Shown here: positions 49,601-62,565 of the stretch, piece after piece
How positions within the stretch are numbered: position 1 is the first letter of the stretch
Layout of the letters: the number at the start of each line of letters is the position of its first letter
DNA from: Seison nebaliae
Taxonomy: Eukaryota > Rotifera > Pararotatoria > Seisonacea > Seisonidae
Direction: 5' to 3'
DNA: 64,000 nt
Assembly (NCBI GenBank): GCA_023231475.1
Contig: JALJEE010001382.1
Location: forward strand, 1 to 64,000
The notes under the pieces: generated by a model
What the model saw: the letters and a program-made list of their open reading frames with translations, nothing else
Told to the model about the DNA's origin: nothing
Database searches by the model: none
Translations under genes and position numbers: made by a program

Positions 49601-51772
49601 CTTCACTTATATTAAGTTAACTAAGCTTGTTAGTTAGTGGCTGTTCGAAGGTTGATTAATTCATTTGATTAAGAAGGGAAATATATACTTAAAAATATTA
49701 TATTACTTCTCTCAATAATAAACGACATTGTCATGACGGATGCTCTCGTCAAATTGATACTCCGTCATAAGTAATGTTAAGTATCCGGAAAAAAATGAAG
49801 GTGATTATGATGGTCATAAACAACATAAATTTTTTTAGGAACACAATACCAAGAAATAAATTAAAGTTCGATAATTATTTCCATCAAAACCTATTATCTC
49901 TCAGACAATTTGTACTTATTAACATCAACTTCTCCCATCAAACTTCACACATTTACCTACCTCACGTTATGGCAATTAACGATATTAATCATTTTTTAAG
50001 TCTTTTCTTTCCCACTCACTTCTTCCGTCCAATACTTTCGTCTTTATACTATATTAATTATCAATAAAGTTCTCGTCATTCATATTCATCCACTGAAGGA
50101 GATTAGCCCTCTATTTATTAATGATAAATCTGTTTCTGTCGAAAGAGTTTCCTATGACATGACATTATTATTAACTCTGAAATACAAAGTTAGAAATTTA
50201 TTATCAAATGTGCTTAATGTCTATGACATCCGTTAGTTAAGATTGTTAATTGAGATAATAAAATTTGCAATGCTATATTTCTTATTCGACTATCTCAGAT
50301 GTAACTAACGACTAGTTATGGATGATCGTTTGATCTACCTATCGATGAATCGAACATTAACGTTTATCAATAATATATTAGTGCGAAAGTAAAAAGGAAA
50401 CGGTTGTTGATAAGTATCATCAAGTATGATTGATTAACGGAAGCAATAGATCGATATCAGTCCAAAATGTAATTTCCTCAAAGTTATTGATTATTTCTTC
50501 CCATCACATATGATCAACAATGGAATGTTTGTTCAATATTCCTTCACTTTCATAAGAATATGCTAATTTTTCATTGGTTTCGTCATACATCGTCACATCA
50601 ATTACAAAAATTTACGTCGACCTTTATTCCAAGGAGATTCCTTCAATCAGATTTTATTTGAAGCCACAGAATAATGAAATCGTTTGGGTTCGATTCATAA
50701 GTAAGTTTTTTTTTGAGAAAAATGTGGATAGAATCAAGTGGAGTTCGTACACAATCGATACATATGGGAAAGCAATTAGAATAAGAATGATATAGACAAA
50801 CTAATTGTGTGGACAATTAATTAATAGCGACCTCATCCTTGAATGGGTCGTTCTCATTCAAACTGATGCATTGTCTATACTCACGTATTTAGTGAACACA
50901 TCTCAAAGGTTTCTAATAATGATCTAAATTCATATGGTTTTGAGATGATTGAATAATTGAATGTAAAAACTAGGATGAACTAACGAATATTTTAAAGAAA
51001 ACTTCATAATTCCTCATCGACTCAATCATTCTCTTCCCGATCAGAGAACAAAAAAAAACACAAATATATCTATTTTCTGGAACAATGTCTATTCAACCAA
51101 TTCCCCCAATAACTCGTTCCATTTGTGGTAACCACCAAAGATTAGATATCATTCCTCCCAACTTCCTATAATAATCTCGATATTTATCTCAAAATATTTA
51201 ATAATTATTCATTCATTCATTACGAAAATATGAATAATATATATCTATATATATATTCCCCTTGAAACTAATAAAATCAATTACTTTATAAGTGAACGAC
51301 GAAAACAAATTTTTTTCCAAAATTTATCTATTAACACATTTCCCCTGTTCATCGACCGTAATCTGATGAAAGTTAACCTATGTATTCCTTTTATTGATTT
51401 CATTTTAGAACATCGAATCACTAACAATATTAGATGTTGAACAAATGTGAGACTCTAATGTAATTAGTCGAATATTAGGAGAGAATCGTTTAATTTGTAC
51501 CATCATTCTTTCTGATTGCTATCACTCCTTTTTTTAAAGTGCGATTTCATCAATCAATCATCTTTCCAAAGTAGCAATTTCTTTCCCCAACTACATTCCA
51601 ATGGGGAAAGAAAATGATTAATAAACTTTCCCATTATAACATTTGTAAAAACCGAATATGTTCTCCTTAACACAGAAATGAATTTGTTATGAATTGAAAT
51701 TCCTGATAGAAAATTCAGAGTAGATAGAATACATCTTCATGAGAGAACGGCAGACATAGTGAGTAGAAGATA
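46638..51772. other. 5.1-kb stretch without a confident gene
   Basis: Mostly AT-rich with chance frames. One small frame at 48051-48242 has a mitochondrial-presequence look (RLFSTQSIHS) followed by an OB-fold-like strand, but it begins at GTG and cannot be joined to later frames by GT-AG introns. I do not call it as a gene. Confidence 0.4.
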
Positions 51773-54259
51773 ATGAATTCGAAAGATTATTATGAAGTTT
51801 TGGGATTGAAACGCGATGCTACTCAGGAAGATATTAAGAAAGCGTATCGTCGACTTGCACTCAAATTTCATCCAGACAAGAATTTGGATGACGAGAATGC
51901 TGAAGAGAAATTTAAGCAAGTCGGACAAGCGTTTTCCATTCTCTCACAAATTGAAAAGAAATCATTGTATGACAAATATGGGGAAGATGGTTTGAAACCG
52001 AATCGTGGCAAATCACAGAATCATTCATCTGCTAGCAATCCGTCATCGAATTATCATCGTCATCAAAGCGCAAACAATCAACGTCGATTTGGTAGCCAAC
52101 GTGACAATCTGTTTAATGACAATCATTTTAATTCATTTCAACAGACTCCCAGAAATTTTCATTTTACTAATCGTCATACACCATTCTCCAATTTCACATC
52201 ATTTGATCCGTTTGAAACATTTCGTACGTTCTTCGGAACATCCAATCCATTCATGTCGTCACACTTTACTGATTTTAGTGATGGTGACAGTTGTATGGGT
52301 AGTAGTATGGGTACAAATTCACCTTTTTCTTCTGGAACATCTTCACCCGAATCAGGAATATCATTCGGTCGATTCCATCCGATGCCATCGTTTAATGACC
52401 ATTTAAATTTTCATTCAGTTTTCCAAGCGAATGTTGATCGTCATTTCTCTCAGATCTTCTCACATATGAACGATACGATGCAACATCATTTCAACTTGAT
52501 GCAACAACATCATGATCATCATGAGAAGATGTTGAAACATCATAAGCAGATGCATCTGAAACATCAACAGGAAATGACGAAAAAAGTTGGAAATGAACCG
52601 AAAGATATTGGGAAGAATAAACGGATGAAATTATCGAAGAAGAACATCTACCAAAGAACTGCAACAACACCGATTAGAATAGATATTGATCATTCTCCAA
52701 AAAAAGACGATCATACAACCAAAATAGATTTAACAAAACCAACAAACATCAGTTATGGAACTGGTCCAACGATGCCAACATCGATGAATTCATCAATGAA
52801 GAAAAATCATCTCAATTTATCTACGAACCAATCGATCATAGATGATAATAAGAATGTTAGAAGAAATGATACATTCTCCTCATTTCTTCCTACAACCGAC
52901 AATTATGAGCGAAGTCGGATTTCAAATCTGAACGAAATTAAGAAAGAACCTTCACCAACATTATCTTCCAATTCAAAATTGTCACATCATTCTCGTTCTT
53001 TAAAATCACCAAATCCTAGTGCTCCCAGTCCAAGAAGTCAAAGTCAAATGATGACATCAAGACATTCTTTCAGACCGTCACCTCTCCGAGTTCCTTCTGA
53101 ACAAGTTAAACCGACTTCGAATTCGACTTCAGAAAAAAGTGAAAGTAGTTTTTTAACCAGTAAGGCACCATATGGTTCCACAACAAATCTAAAAGAATCT
53201 GTTCAACCCAAACGATTTTCAGAAGTTGGAAGGACATCACCCGAAAAGAAACTGACGCCAAGAATTCACTTCCGACGTCCTCCCAGATATGTATTCAATT
53301 CATCTCGACCTCAAACAGCCGACTTAACTCGCAGAAATGATTCATTAACCTCGTCGCCTGAAACGACAAAACCGTTAAGGAAGAATTCAAAAGATAATTT
53401 AATCTTTGAAACTCCAGAAGTCAAGCAACAACAATCTCGAATGAATATGTCAATTAATGAACTAAATATTAGTGAGCGAAGTCAATCACCCAAACGCTTT
53501 AAATTACGACCATCTTCTCGTCAAAATGTGAAGGAAAATAAGTTTAGTCAACCACCGACTTTGGCGAAGAACGAAAATGGCAGAATAACGCCAAATTTGA
53601 TGAGATCAACAACATCGTTAAATAAACATAATTCACATAGTAAGCATAGAAGTGAGAAAAATGGTTGGTGCAATTCCTTTACACTTCCGTTAACGTTGGA
53701 AGAGTATTTGAAAGGAACATCTAAACGAATAACGATACAAAAGAAAGTTTCCTTTAATTCTTCTCTCAAATCTCATTTTTCGTAATGAACTTTTTCCATA
53801 AAGGTTTTCAATAAGAAAAAGAACGAATTAATTCCTGAACCGCATACAGTTGATGTACAAATACGTCCCGGTTGGAAACCAGGTACGAAGATAACATTTT
53901 GTCAAAAGGGTGATCATCTTGAAAATAAGCAACCGAAAGATTTAGTCTTCATTCTTCATGATAAGAAGCATGAGAATTTCATAAGAGATCCTTTCAATTA
54001 TCGAGACATCGTTTATCGAACGACAATAAACGAAGTTGAAGCACTTCAAGGTAAATCCCTAACCATTCCTACATTAACCGGTGGACATCGAACAATTATG
54101 TTGAATCGTATTTTCAAGCAAGTCTTCCGTTTCCGCATTCCTGGAGAAGGTTTGCCAGATAAAGAATCTGCTACATCTCGTGGAGATTTGATTGTTGAAA
54201 TAAATACTATAAAATCAACAGAAGCAGAAGATAAAAAGATTATCAAAAAAGATAAATGA
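51773..54259 (+). CDS. DnaJ/Hsp40 class B-type co-chaperone with very long linker, 2 exons
   Basis: Exons 51773-53746 and 53804-54259 sum to 2430 nt, giving 809 residues; typical class B DnaJ proteins have about 340. Residues 1-70 are a J-domain (DYYEVLGL...[14 protein letters not shown]) with the HPD motif that stimulates Hsp70. Residues of about 75-630 are low complexity: Ser/Asn/Phe-rich first, then a His/Gln/Met-rich stretch ([18 protein letters not shown]), then Ser/Pro/Arg-rich. The C-terminal substrate-binding beta domains begin at [14 protein letters not shown], with [12 protein letters not shown] and GEGLPDKES, and end at RGDLIVEI. They lack the usual dimerisation tail. There is no zinc-finger region. 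The 57-nt intron falls inside the first C-terminal domain. Confidence 0.9.
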
Positions 54260-56278
54260 GTCTTTTTCTTCATTTCTTGTTTTCTTTTAACATTTATTAC
54301 TTTTAACATTTACCACTTAAACTTACCACTCTCACTTTTAAACCAACTCTTATTTTTTTCCTTATCATTTTGTTTGTCGGACCGAATTCCACATACAACA
54401 CCGCTGAACTTTCGAGGTTCCCACAACAGGAGAAATCGTTCGATGAATAGTCCACATACTAATTGATATTCGCATATACTAATTTACATGAACACTACAT
54501 AAAATCTGTTGAATCTGACCACACGTTAAAAATAACTTATCATTCTTAAAGGGAACATACCATCTAAAATATTTGCTACTTCACTGAACAAGTTAAGTTT
54601 GACAAATTTAACGGTTTTATACCCATGTAATTTTATGGAAGAACGAAATCTTTCGAACCATTTAGAAACTTACCAACAAATTACTATAAAGTCAATTTAA
54701 AAGAAATCGATTAATCACCATCATTTCTTTATCTCAACCACTCACTTACCACAATCAATAATGATTTCATTAGTATATTGTAGTATTTGTTCAATATGTT
54801 CTTTCAACTTCCAAATGTATGTCTCCAGTCTTTTCTTTAAGAACAAAAAGAATTCTTTATAAGAAAATGTTAATAAGTCATTTATTTACACTCAACATTT
54901 GAACTTTTTCAAACGAACCGTTAGGTAAACAATCCATTGATGTAAGAGAGTCCAGCACCCATATATATATATATATATATCTTCGATTTTCTCAATGTGC
55001 TTCCTCTTATTCAACACTATATCCAAAACAGAACTTCTTAAAGGACTTCTCTCAAATGATCCACCTCACTAAACGAGTCATCTTCGTCCATTAGTCCTAT
55101 TTTTCTTTCGATAAAAATCAGATTAGTAATTATCAGTACGACATCTGTAATATGGATAAAACATCATTACATTAAATGTAAATCAATTGGTCGTTCTTAT
55201 CAGTATGATGAGAAACCATGATCATTAATTCCTTTTTAATAATTTAAGTAAAAATCTGTATGTTTCATGATATACAAATTTATCGTACCATCTTCGATTA
55301 AATGATGTCATCATACATCTTCTACACATGTCAGCCGACGCTTATCAACTAAAATTGCATTTATATTTGTACGATGGAAAGACAAACAAGTCTCAAGTTA
55401 TCAGTTTCTTTTCGGATATTTTGAACTTTTACTTCTTCAGTAGGGATGTATCCTCCCGAAAAATTTTAGAAAGGTGTGAGTGGGAGGAGTTCGGTATAAT
55501 CTTGAGCGTGAAAGATTCGTGTCCCTCTAGTTAACTTCCTGTTATTTTACGGTGGATGACGTATAAGATGAGAATAAAGTCCGAGAATAGTTTCAATTAT
55601 TTGTAGAAGCTTGTAAATTCCTCACAATTTAGTAAGAACACTCCTTCTTTTATTGAGTAACTCAATTTGAGTTAAGATCATCTCACCAACATAAATATAA
55701 GATGAGGAATTCATTAAGAAAAATCTTTTTTATAACCTAGTTAAGAAAATCATCCAATCTAATAGTTGAAGAATAATGTTACTAATTTCTATATATTTTA
55801 TTTTATCACTACTGATTAATATCAGCAAGTGTCAGTCAGTCAAGCTAAACTCTAGACAGAACGCATGAATTGTTATGAGAGTTCGCGTTCAATTTTTTCA
55901 ATAAACTTTTTCTTCGATCAGTTTAACTAAAATCGATAGATCGATAATAATGTCTAGACAAATACTTGAACTCAATAGACCGCAACAACTAAGAAGTATA
56001 AAAGTGATATGAGAATAATTCTCGAAACTGACAATCTTTTTATTTACTAATTCGACCAACGATGTACCATCAACAAGTTCTTCAATTTTTTCAAATCCTT
56101 AAATGAAGAAAAATTGAATATTTTATTCTTTTGAATTCTAGTCACGAATAATTTATTTTGCTTACCACAAATTATTCGCCGAATATCATTGTACTTCGTT
56201 ATCAATCTTCGCTTGTCGTTCGTCCTATCCAGAGACATATCCTCTCCTTCTTATTCTTCGTTCAGCTATGTCTATTAA

Positions 56279-56400
56279 GGGGGAGAGACAATACGGAGAC
56301 GCGACAAATCGGAGACCGTACAGTATATAGTCTAGACCTAATACAACATCTACAATATATATATAGTGTGTTTTAGGTATTAAGGAGTCTGCGAATTGTC
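56279..56400. repeat. Degenerate relative of the 1.2-1.8 kb fold-back module
   Basis: GACAATACGGAGAC, then GACAAATCGGAGACC, then in inverse sense GAGTCTGCGAATTGTC. These are variants of the ACAATTCGGAGAC module that builds the arms of the element at 1171-1848, separated by only about 80 bp. Probably a deleted copy. Confidence 0.45.
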
Positions 56401-56713
56401 TGTCATTCGTCTATTACTAGGGAACAGAAATAGTCGTTACATTTTCTCTTCTTCAACACTTTCAACGTATTCGACCTTAGATCATCTTCAACGTCGATGA
56501 GTTCAATCTTCAATCCTTTTCAATTCACCATTTGCCCTTATTGCATTAATTTCATGTTCACTCACACTGTTAGATATTATGGTCTATCTAGTAATATTTC
56601 TCTTCATGATAAAACATTTCATATTCTATTATGATCCGACATCTACTTTATCAATTAACCGCGAGTCTCTCATCATTGAGACCGAGAACGACAAAAAATA
56701 TTCTTTACCTTTT

Positions 56714-56760
56714 TCAAATTTATCCGGACCAGAATTTTAATTAATAATAATAAAACAGCT
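56714..56760 (+). repeat. SINE-tail fragment
   Basis: TCAAATTTATCCGGACCAGAATTTTAA followed by AATAAAAC matches, with few changes, the tail of the SINE-like elements near 3.7 kb (TTTCAATTTATCCGGACGGGAATTTCAATAAAAC). No head region is attached. Confidence 0.4.
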
Positions 56761-58431
56761 TAAAGCTAAAGTTTTTCGCTTTCTTCAAAAAAAAACCTAA
56801 TGTGAACTTTTTGTGTGTATGGTTTTCATTAATTTATTATTTATTTCAATTTTTAAATATCTCTAAAATTTTTGAACACTTATCAAATAATCAGCAAATT
56901 TTTGTACTAGTAACTTCGTTTTACAATAGTGCTAATATAAGTTTTTTTGTACTTTGTTCTCTAACATATAATCGTTTTATTCTTCCTCTACTATTTCCAT
57001 GTAAAACGGAAAATTAAGAAAACATATCAAACAATGGAGGTAAGAGAGAATGGGAATTGTATAAATGTAAATGTTTATAGAATTGACAAGAAGTTTTCTT
57101 CCATTATCATTTGATTGTATGTAAATAAAGGAATGAATGAATTGCAAAAAGAAGTGAGTGTTAAACAAAATTTCTCGAACATTTATACTCGTCAGCTAGT
57201 TTGTAAGATGTAGAAGTGACATGTTGAAGAATGGGAATTGTATATTCATTCACAGAATTATTTTCATACATCTTCTACCATGTCCAATTAACATGTTTGT
57301 TGGAATTGGATATGTTTCCACCAATGGAATTCATAGAAACTTCCAATGAAGAATACTTCCTGTTCCATGTGGTCGATACATGGTGAAGATGAAAAGTGCA
57401 ATGTTTAAATAATTATAAGAAAAACTACAGATGTTTAGACACATACATAATAAGTAAGAGGAATGTATTTATACATATCATATATGCAACGTATGTGAAA
57501 CTAATGGAATTGAATGGAAATAGGCGAAGTAACTTCTTCCACGGACTTATCGTCTTAACCAAACAACTGTTGATATCGGTTGGAAATGTGGAAGAAATAA
57601 ATTAATTTTTAATTCTCTCCACTAAAACATACAGCTCACTCTTCCACTTGAACTGGTACGTTCCAATTGATTGTGCTGACTTCTATCTTCTGCCTAACCA
57701 AATAAGTTCCGAAAAAATTGTAAATAAGTAAAAAGAATTCTTTTTTGGGTGTGCGCATTAATTTTCATTTGGTCTTCTCTTCTCATTATTGTTTAAGGGT
57801 AGTCGGATTCAGAACTTATTTACTGTTATTAGGAATAACATATTCTACTTTTCAACAACACAAGACGCTCCCATCCTCAAGTTCGTTATTATTCCTCATT
57901 TTACCTCCAAACAAAATGCCATGTATAAAAAGTAAGAAAAAAAATTGTTGACCGTACAACATAATTTTCAAAATTACTTTATTTCATATAATAGGTAAAA
58001 TAAGGGCGATTAAAAGGGTAATAGTAATATTTTAGGATAAGAAAAGTTTGAAAAGAAAGAATATTCTCGGAAAATTGGAGAAGAATGAAAAATTGATTTT
58101 AAAATGAAAATTGAAAGTTCCATCGTCGAGAATAAGTTAATTAAGTGAAGAAAAGAAAGAGAAAAAAGTCGATTTGAAACATATTATTTTTTCTTTTCCT
58201 TAAATTTTTCAAATTGCTTATTGAAATTAATTTTTTGATTGATTTCTATTGGTATTGTGAGAATTGATTGTTTATTCAAATATTTTGTCGAATCGGATTT
58301 CTATCAAATTTTAATTGATAATTTAATTCAGAAATAGAAAGGCGAATTGAGTGAAAACAGCAGAAAAAGTTCAATCCTGACAATCAGAAAAAATTTAATA
58401 AATATTTTTTTTCACCGCAAAATTTACATCA

Positions 58432-60618
58432 ATGTTAGGTATCATTATGAATCAGCACTCTGACCATAGAACGAAAGTGATGTCGTCGTCAACGTTAAAA
58501 AGGAAATCGAATGCGACACATATATCCAATATATCATCGAACATTTCTCCAACAACGGGTCGACTTCATTCAATGTCATTTACACGTCCAACTGATGTAC
58601 AAGAGAAAGAGAATTCTCATTCTCAATTAGTACAGAGTCAATCGATGGAGAATACTCGCCGTGCGACATTTACTCTTTTTGACGATCGTGAGAACATGAG
58701 TCCACCTGTGAGAAATTCATGTCAGATATCTCCCCAAATTAGTGAGAAGAAGAAACGGAACGATGTCAGCGATTATGCGTCATCATCAAACTTTTTACCA
58801 GAAACAACCGAATTCTTTCCAACTGATCGAGATGCAAATGAATCATTACAATCTAAACGCGTAACATTCGAGGATGGGAAACAAAGGAAATTGTTGAAAC
58901 GAGAAAAAGCATTCGAACGTGAATCACGTCGTCGTGTTCAAATGAAAATGATGACGGTGAAACAAAATGAATTATCTGATGAAGATCGAGCTACTCGTCG
59001 ATCACGTCCATTAGAACGATCATGGTCATTGACATATATGAATAATGAGATATCAGATCAAATGAGATTATTAGATGAACAAAAATTGATAAATAATCAA
59101 CGAATTCATCGAATGTCTTCAGTTGAAGAATGTCCTAAATTAGAATTGTGCAATTCTTTGGCAACTATTCCAAATATATCTCAACAAAATATGCGTTTCC
59201 CAAAAATCTTCAACAATGGTGATATCAATAGCTCATCTGATGAGACAATGAGTGAAGATGAAATTGATAATGATGAGAATGAATTACCGAAAGAGAATCG
59301 AGTAAGTTTAAGACGTGTACATCGAAATTCTGCTTGTCCTCGAAAACGTGATCCATGGATGAGACATAATACTATTGCTAAATGTATGTCTGTTGCTAAT
59401 TTAACATCAGAATTTCATTCATCCATTGAACCACTTCTCATGTCATCATCTTATTCGTCGACATCAGCTGGATGGCGAGAAGCAATCATCGAATTGTTAA
59501 GAGAATCATCAAATGAGCAACGTGAAATTCTGAGATTCCTTTTATCTCTTGTTAATAAGACTATTATTTTGAAGAAATCTGAACCAACTGTTGATCATAT
59601 TATCGCTTTGAAAACGATACAAACACCAGCTTATTTTAATATGAAGATGTGGTATCGTTTAATGACTGGAATCGGATTGAAAGTGAAACGAATTATTTAT
59701 CCTTCCAAAAAATCGGCAATGGTCGAACGAAGATTAATCGAATCGATTGATGATGTTCCACAAACATTAAATCAATGTTCATTAATCATTCCAACAACAG
59801 TGACGAAAGAAGCATTGAAAGGATTACAAACATTATTGCGAGCTGTTCTCGTCCTTAATCGAGAATATGTTCGAGTTATCGCTAATTTGAATGAGAGTAA
59901 AGGTCAAGCACTTTTATATGTTCTAAGTGCTATCACCGATAATATTGATACTGATTCATTAATTGGTGATAATTTGAATGAAAGTTTTATTTCAAATTCA
60001 TCACCACAACCATCAAACGGTTCCGATGATAATATCGATGAAGCGCAAGTGGGTGAATGTATCAACGAATTATGGAATGATTGTAGTCAAATGTTTTCAT
60101 CACTCGGTTTCCATCGTCTTTGTGAAATGGATGATTATGATGAACAATCAGATTGTTTGACTGGTGCAATGGATGGCGATGCAGAAGATGACGAAACAGA
60201 TACGAAAAGAACAGATGAAATTGATGGAAAATTGAAGATTAAGACAAAGAATCGATCATCTCAAAAATTACAAATTGCCGCAATGAGATTGAAGTTTAAG
60301 AAGCGATTGGATAAATTCTTTGCAATCATCAAAAAGAAATCGTCATCAAATACTCCACCGATTATTGTCGGGAATTCTCCATCCAATAAAGAATTGATAT
60401 CTATTCTGAAAAGTGACGAATTACCAAATGGAGGTGATGTTTGTGATAGTAACAATGTTGATATTCAATCCATTGATAATCAAACACAACAGAAACAATT
60501 CAGTCAATATGCTTATTGTCCCTCCACATTCACCGGTTATCCCATCATGTCCATGTACACGATGACATATGCTCTTTTCGGATCAGTCGAACACGTCTTA
60601 ACCGAAACGACGTTGTGA
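58432..60618 (+). CDS. Unrecognised 728-residue protein, Ser-rich with a helical core
   Basis: A single long exon starts at the ATG at 58432; a second in-frame ATG six codons on is an equal candidate. The N-terminal half is disordered in character, rich in Ser, Asn and Arg, with an acidic patch (SEDEIDNDENE). A charged helical stretch (LLKREKAFERESRRR) lies near residue 150. From about residue 345 a globular helical domain appears. It begins GWREAIIELLRESSNEQREI, continues through LLSLVNKTI and WYRLMTGIGLKVKRI, and ends near LLYVLSAITDNI. After an acidic linker comes a basic helix (RLKFKKRLDKFF) and a hydrophobic end. I recognise no named family. Codon use matches its neighbours and there is no signal peptide. 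It is convergent with the GH12 gene. Confidence 0.7.
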   Translation: MLGIIMNQHSDHRTKVMSSSTLKRKSNATHISNISSNISPTTGRLHSMSFTRPTDVQEKENSHSQLVQSQSMENTRRATFTLFDDRENMSPPVRNSCQISPQISEKKKRNDVSDYASSSNFLPETTEFFPTDRDANESLQSKRVTFEDGKQRKLLKREKAFERESRRRVQMKMMTVKQNELSDEDRATRRSRPLERSWSLTYMNNEISDQMRLLDEQKLINNQRIHRMSSVEECPKLELCNSLATIPNISQQNMRFPKIFNNGDINSSSDETMSEDEIDNDENELPKENRVSLRRVHRNSACPRKRDPWMRHNTIAKCMSVANLTSEFHSSIEPLLMSSSYSSTSAGWREAIIELLRESSNEQREILRFLLSLVNKTIILKKSEPTVDHIIALKTIQTPAYFNMKMWYRLMTGIGLKVKRIIYPSKKSAMVERRLIESIDDVPQTLNQCSLIIPTTVTKEALKGLQTLLRAVLVLNREYVRVIANLNESKGQALLYVLSAITDNIDTDSLIGDNLNESFISNSSPQPSNGSDDNIDEAQVGECINELWNDCSQMFSSLGFHRLCEMDDYDEQSDCLTGAMDGDAEDDETDTKRTDEIDGKLKIKTKNRSSQKLQIAAMRLKFKKRLDKFFAIIKKKSSSNTPPIIVGNSPSNKELISILKSDELPNGGDVCDSNNVDIQSIDNQTQQKQFSQYAYCPSTFTGYPIMSMYTMTYALFGSVEHVLTETTL

Positions 60619-60913
60619 TTCTCAATTTTCCAAATTCTCATAAAATCCTTTTCTCAAATCAACAATTACTTTCATTATCATTATCTTCATGATTTTGGTA
60701 TTGGCATGAATCGTTAACAAACGAAAATAACATGAACCAAATGCGCAAATTTGATGAGGAAGAACACCTCTATAAAAAATCAGTTATGTCTTTATAGAAT
60801 CATTCGTTAGATTGTCATTTGCAATCCTATATTCTTTCCTGTGATATAATCGGACAATTGGATTGAAATTATTCCTTATTTATTTTATTGTTAACTTGAA
60901 GTTTTATATTATC

Positions 60914-61260
60914 AATCAATTAATTAATCAATCAATCAATTAAACAGACGAATTATGGTATCAATCGATCGGGTTCAAAGAAAAGTGATTTGTTCGAACA
61001 ATGAGAATTGATTGAACTCTATTTATTTATTCATCATCCAAATTCATCTTTTATTATTTATCAAATATATATATATATATATGAGATATATCAATATAAT
61101 ATATCTATTATATCATCCCAGTGAACAAAACAAGCAATTATGTTTATTGTAAAAAGAAATTAGAATAAGATAATTTTTTTCTTTTCAAAACAAATTTCAT
61201 CTCTCCTCCCCAAATCCTCCTTCTCCTCCTCCTCCTATTTTTTTCCTCCACAAAGCGATT
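60914..61260. repeat. Simple repeats between convergent genes
   Basis: An (ATCA)n/(ATTA)n stretch lies near 60914-60944, an (AT)n run at about 61065-61082 and a pyrimidine-rich tract (CTCCT units) at about 61199-61255. They sit in the 3' region between the 728-residue protein gene and the GH12 gene. Confidence 0.7.
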
Positions 61261-61830
61261 CAAAGCAATCAATGATCAATAACATCGATCTTTTTTCTTC
61301 GATGATAATTTCTTCATTTTATTCAGAATTTTCCTTCTTCTCATTAAAAATCATTCAAACATTTTTCTTATACACAATATCGATTTCCCGACAGTATTCC
61401 AATAATCATATTTCTTCTTACACAAAATATTGATATTGGAATCACTTTCTGTTCAATTCGACAGATGTTCCATACCAAATTCATTTTTTCTTTAGGACTT
61501 TTCTCTTTCTTCCTTCAATAGAAAATGGGAATATACAGTGAATTCATTTTTATAGTTCTGAATATAATCGTCTCATGTTTTTTGTGATTAATTTTAGAAT
61601 TTTCAGATACATCAATTTCTATTTATTTTCCTGAGAATAAATGAATATCAATATATATTTTTTTCTTCAAATCTCTTTTTTCTCCAACAAATATTTCCAT
61701 TTAGACTAATATTTAAATTGTGAGATTGTCTAATATCGAATTGATTTCAAGGAATTTTTGAATGTTAAAAAAAACTGATCGTAAAAAAGTTTCAATAAAT
61801 TTCATATTGAAAAATTAGAGAAGAAATCAT

Positions 61831-62565
61831 TTAATTTTGATCGATGGAATATCGATCGATCGTCATTTGACCTTTTCCTCGAATAATTTCTGTTCCGAAT
61901 TCTACCACCGCCAAATATGAATCACTTTTAATTTGATATTTGGGATCTTTCTCCAAATATTTCAAGAATGATTTCATGTCGATAGTTACACGAATATCAC
62001 TCATCCGTTTCTTGCTGACGAATGCCAAATAGATCCATTTCCCATGATTTGGATTGTACCACAAATCATAATATTCACCATCGATTCTAATATTCCTTTT
62101 AACTTTTCTTCCACTTGGTCGCATCTGATGAGAATGATCATACCAAATCATTATTTCATGTGTAATATCTTCAGGTTTCGATGTGAGTTTTGATGTCAAC
62201 CAAGTTTCCGTCGCCACATTATAAATTCCGTTAGAAACAAAATTATAATCGGTAGTAATTTTGAGATGTTTCAATTCACTAATCTTTTTTGGTAGTCGTG
62301 AAGTTGTCGTAATTTCATCCCAAGGTTTATGACCATAAATAATTTCTGGATAAGAAATGACATGATTTTCCAACACATTATCTGGCCAATTCCATGACCA
62401 TCCTTCCGAAGTGATACATTGCTCTCCATTCAACGATCCTTTACCCCATACATTATTCACAATCTTCATTTCTCCTTTGTGTAATTCGGCCCAATCATCA
62501 CATTGTTTAGCCGCCTTTCTCTCTACCAAACTCAACAGAAGAAAAAGGAGAAAATTTTTCATCAT
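61831..62565 (-). CDS. Secreted GH12-family glycoside hydrolase (endoglucanase/xyloglucanase type)
   Basis: An intronless 244-residue frame from the ATG at 62565; the longer open frame would need a TTG start. A signal peptide (MMKNFLLFLLLSLV) covers about residues 1-18. The mature protein shows the GH12 order: NNVWGKGS...GEQC near residue 37, WSWNWPDN and SYPE near 57-73, then EIMIWYD near 137. Its Glu is the expected nucleophile. WIYLAFVS and the SFLKYL strand follow, then FGTEIIRG near 226, whose Glu is the expected acid/base. Length fits the family. GH12 enzymes cleave beta-1,4-glucans or xyloglucan and are known mainly from bacteria, archaea, fungi and oomycetes. The lack of introns beside intron-bearing genes fits a transferred gene, although base composition matches the neighbourhood. 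Confidence 0.82.
   Translation of the reverse strand: MMKNFLLFLLLSLVERKAAKQCDDWAELHKGEMKIVNNVWGKGSLNGEQCITSEGWSWNWPDNVLENHVISYPEIIYGHKPWDEITTTSRLPKKISELKHLKITTDYNFVSNGIYNVATETWLTSKLTSKPEDITHEIMIWYDHSHQMRPSGRKVKRNIRIDGEYYDLWYNPNHGKWIYLAFVSKKRMSDIRVTIDMKSFLKYLEKDPKYQIKSDSYLAVVEFGTEIIRGKGQMTIDRYSIDQN

Larger units (their letters stand above)
54260..58431. other. Intergenic stretch with repeat remnants
   Basis: No supported gene. It contains a 20-bp (AT)n run at about 54961-54980, fragments related to the GGAGAC fold-back family at about 56279-56400 and a SINE-tail fragment at about 56714-56760. The remainder is AT-rich with chance frames. Confidence 0.5.

Noticed and set aside
55328-55534. Plus-strand 68-codon frame beginning with a plausible ATG
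   Set aside because: The first 20 codons look protein-like, but the frame decays into hydrophobic AT-rich translation and no further exon could be joined.
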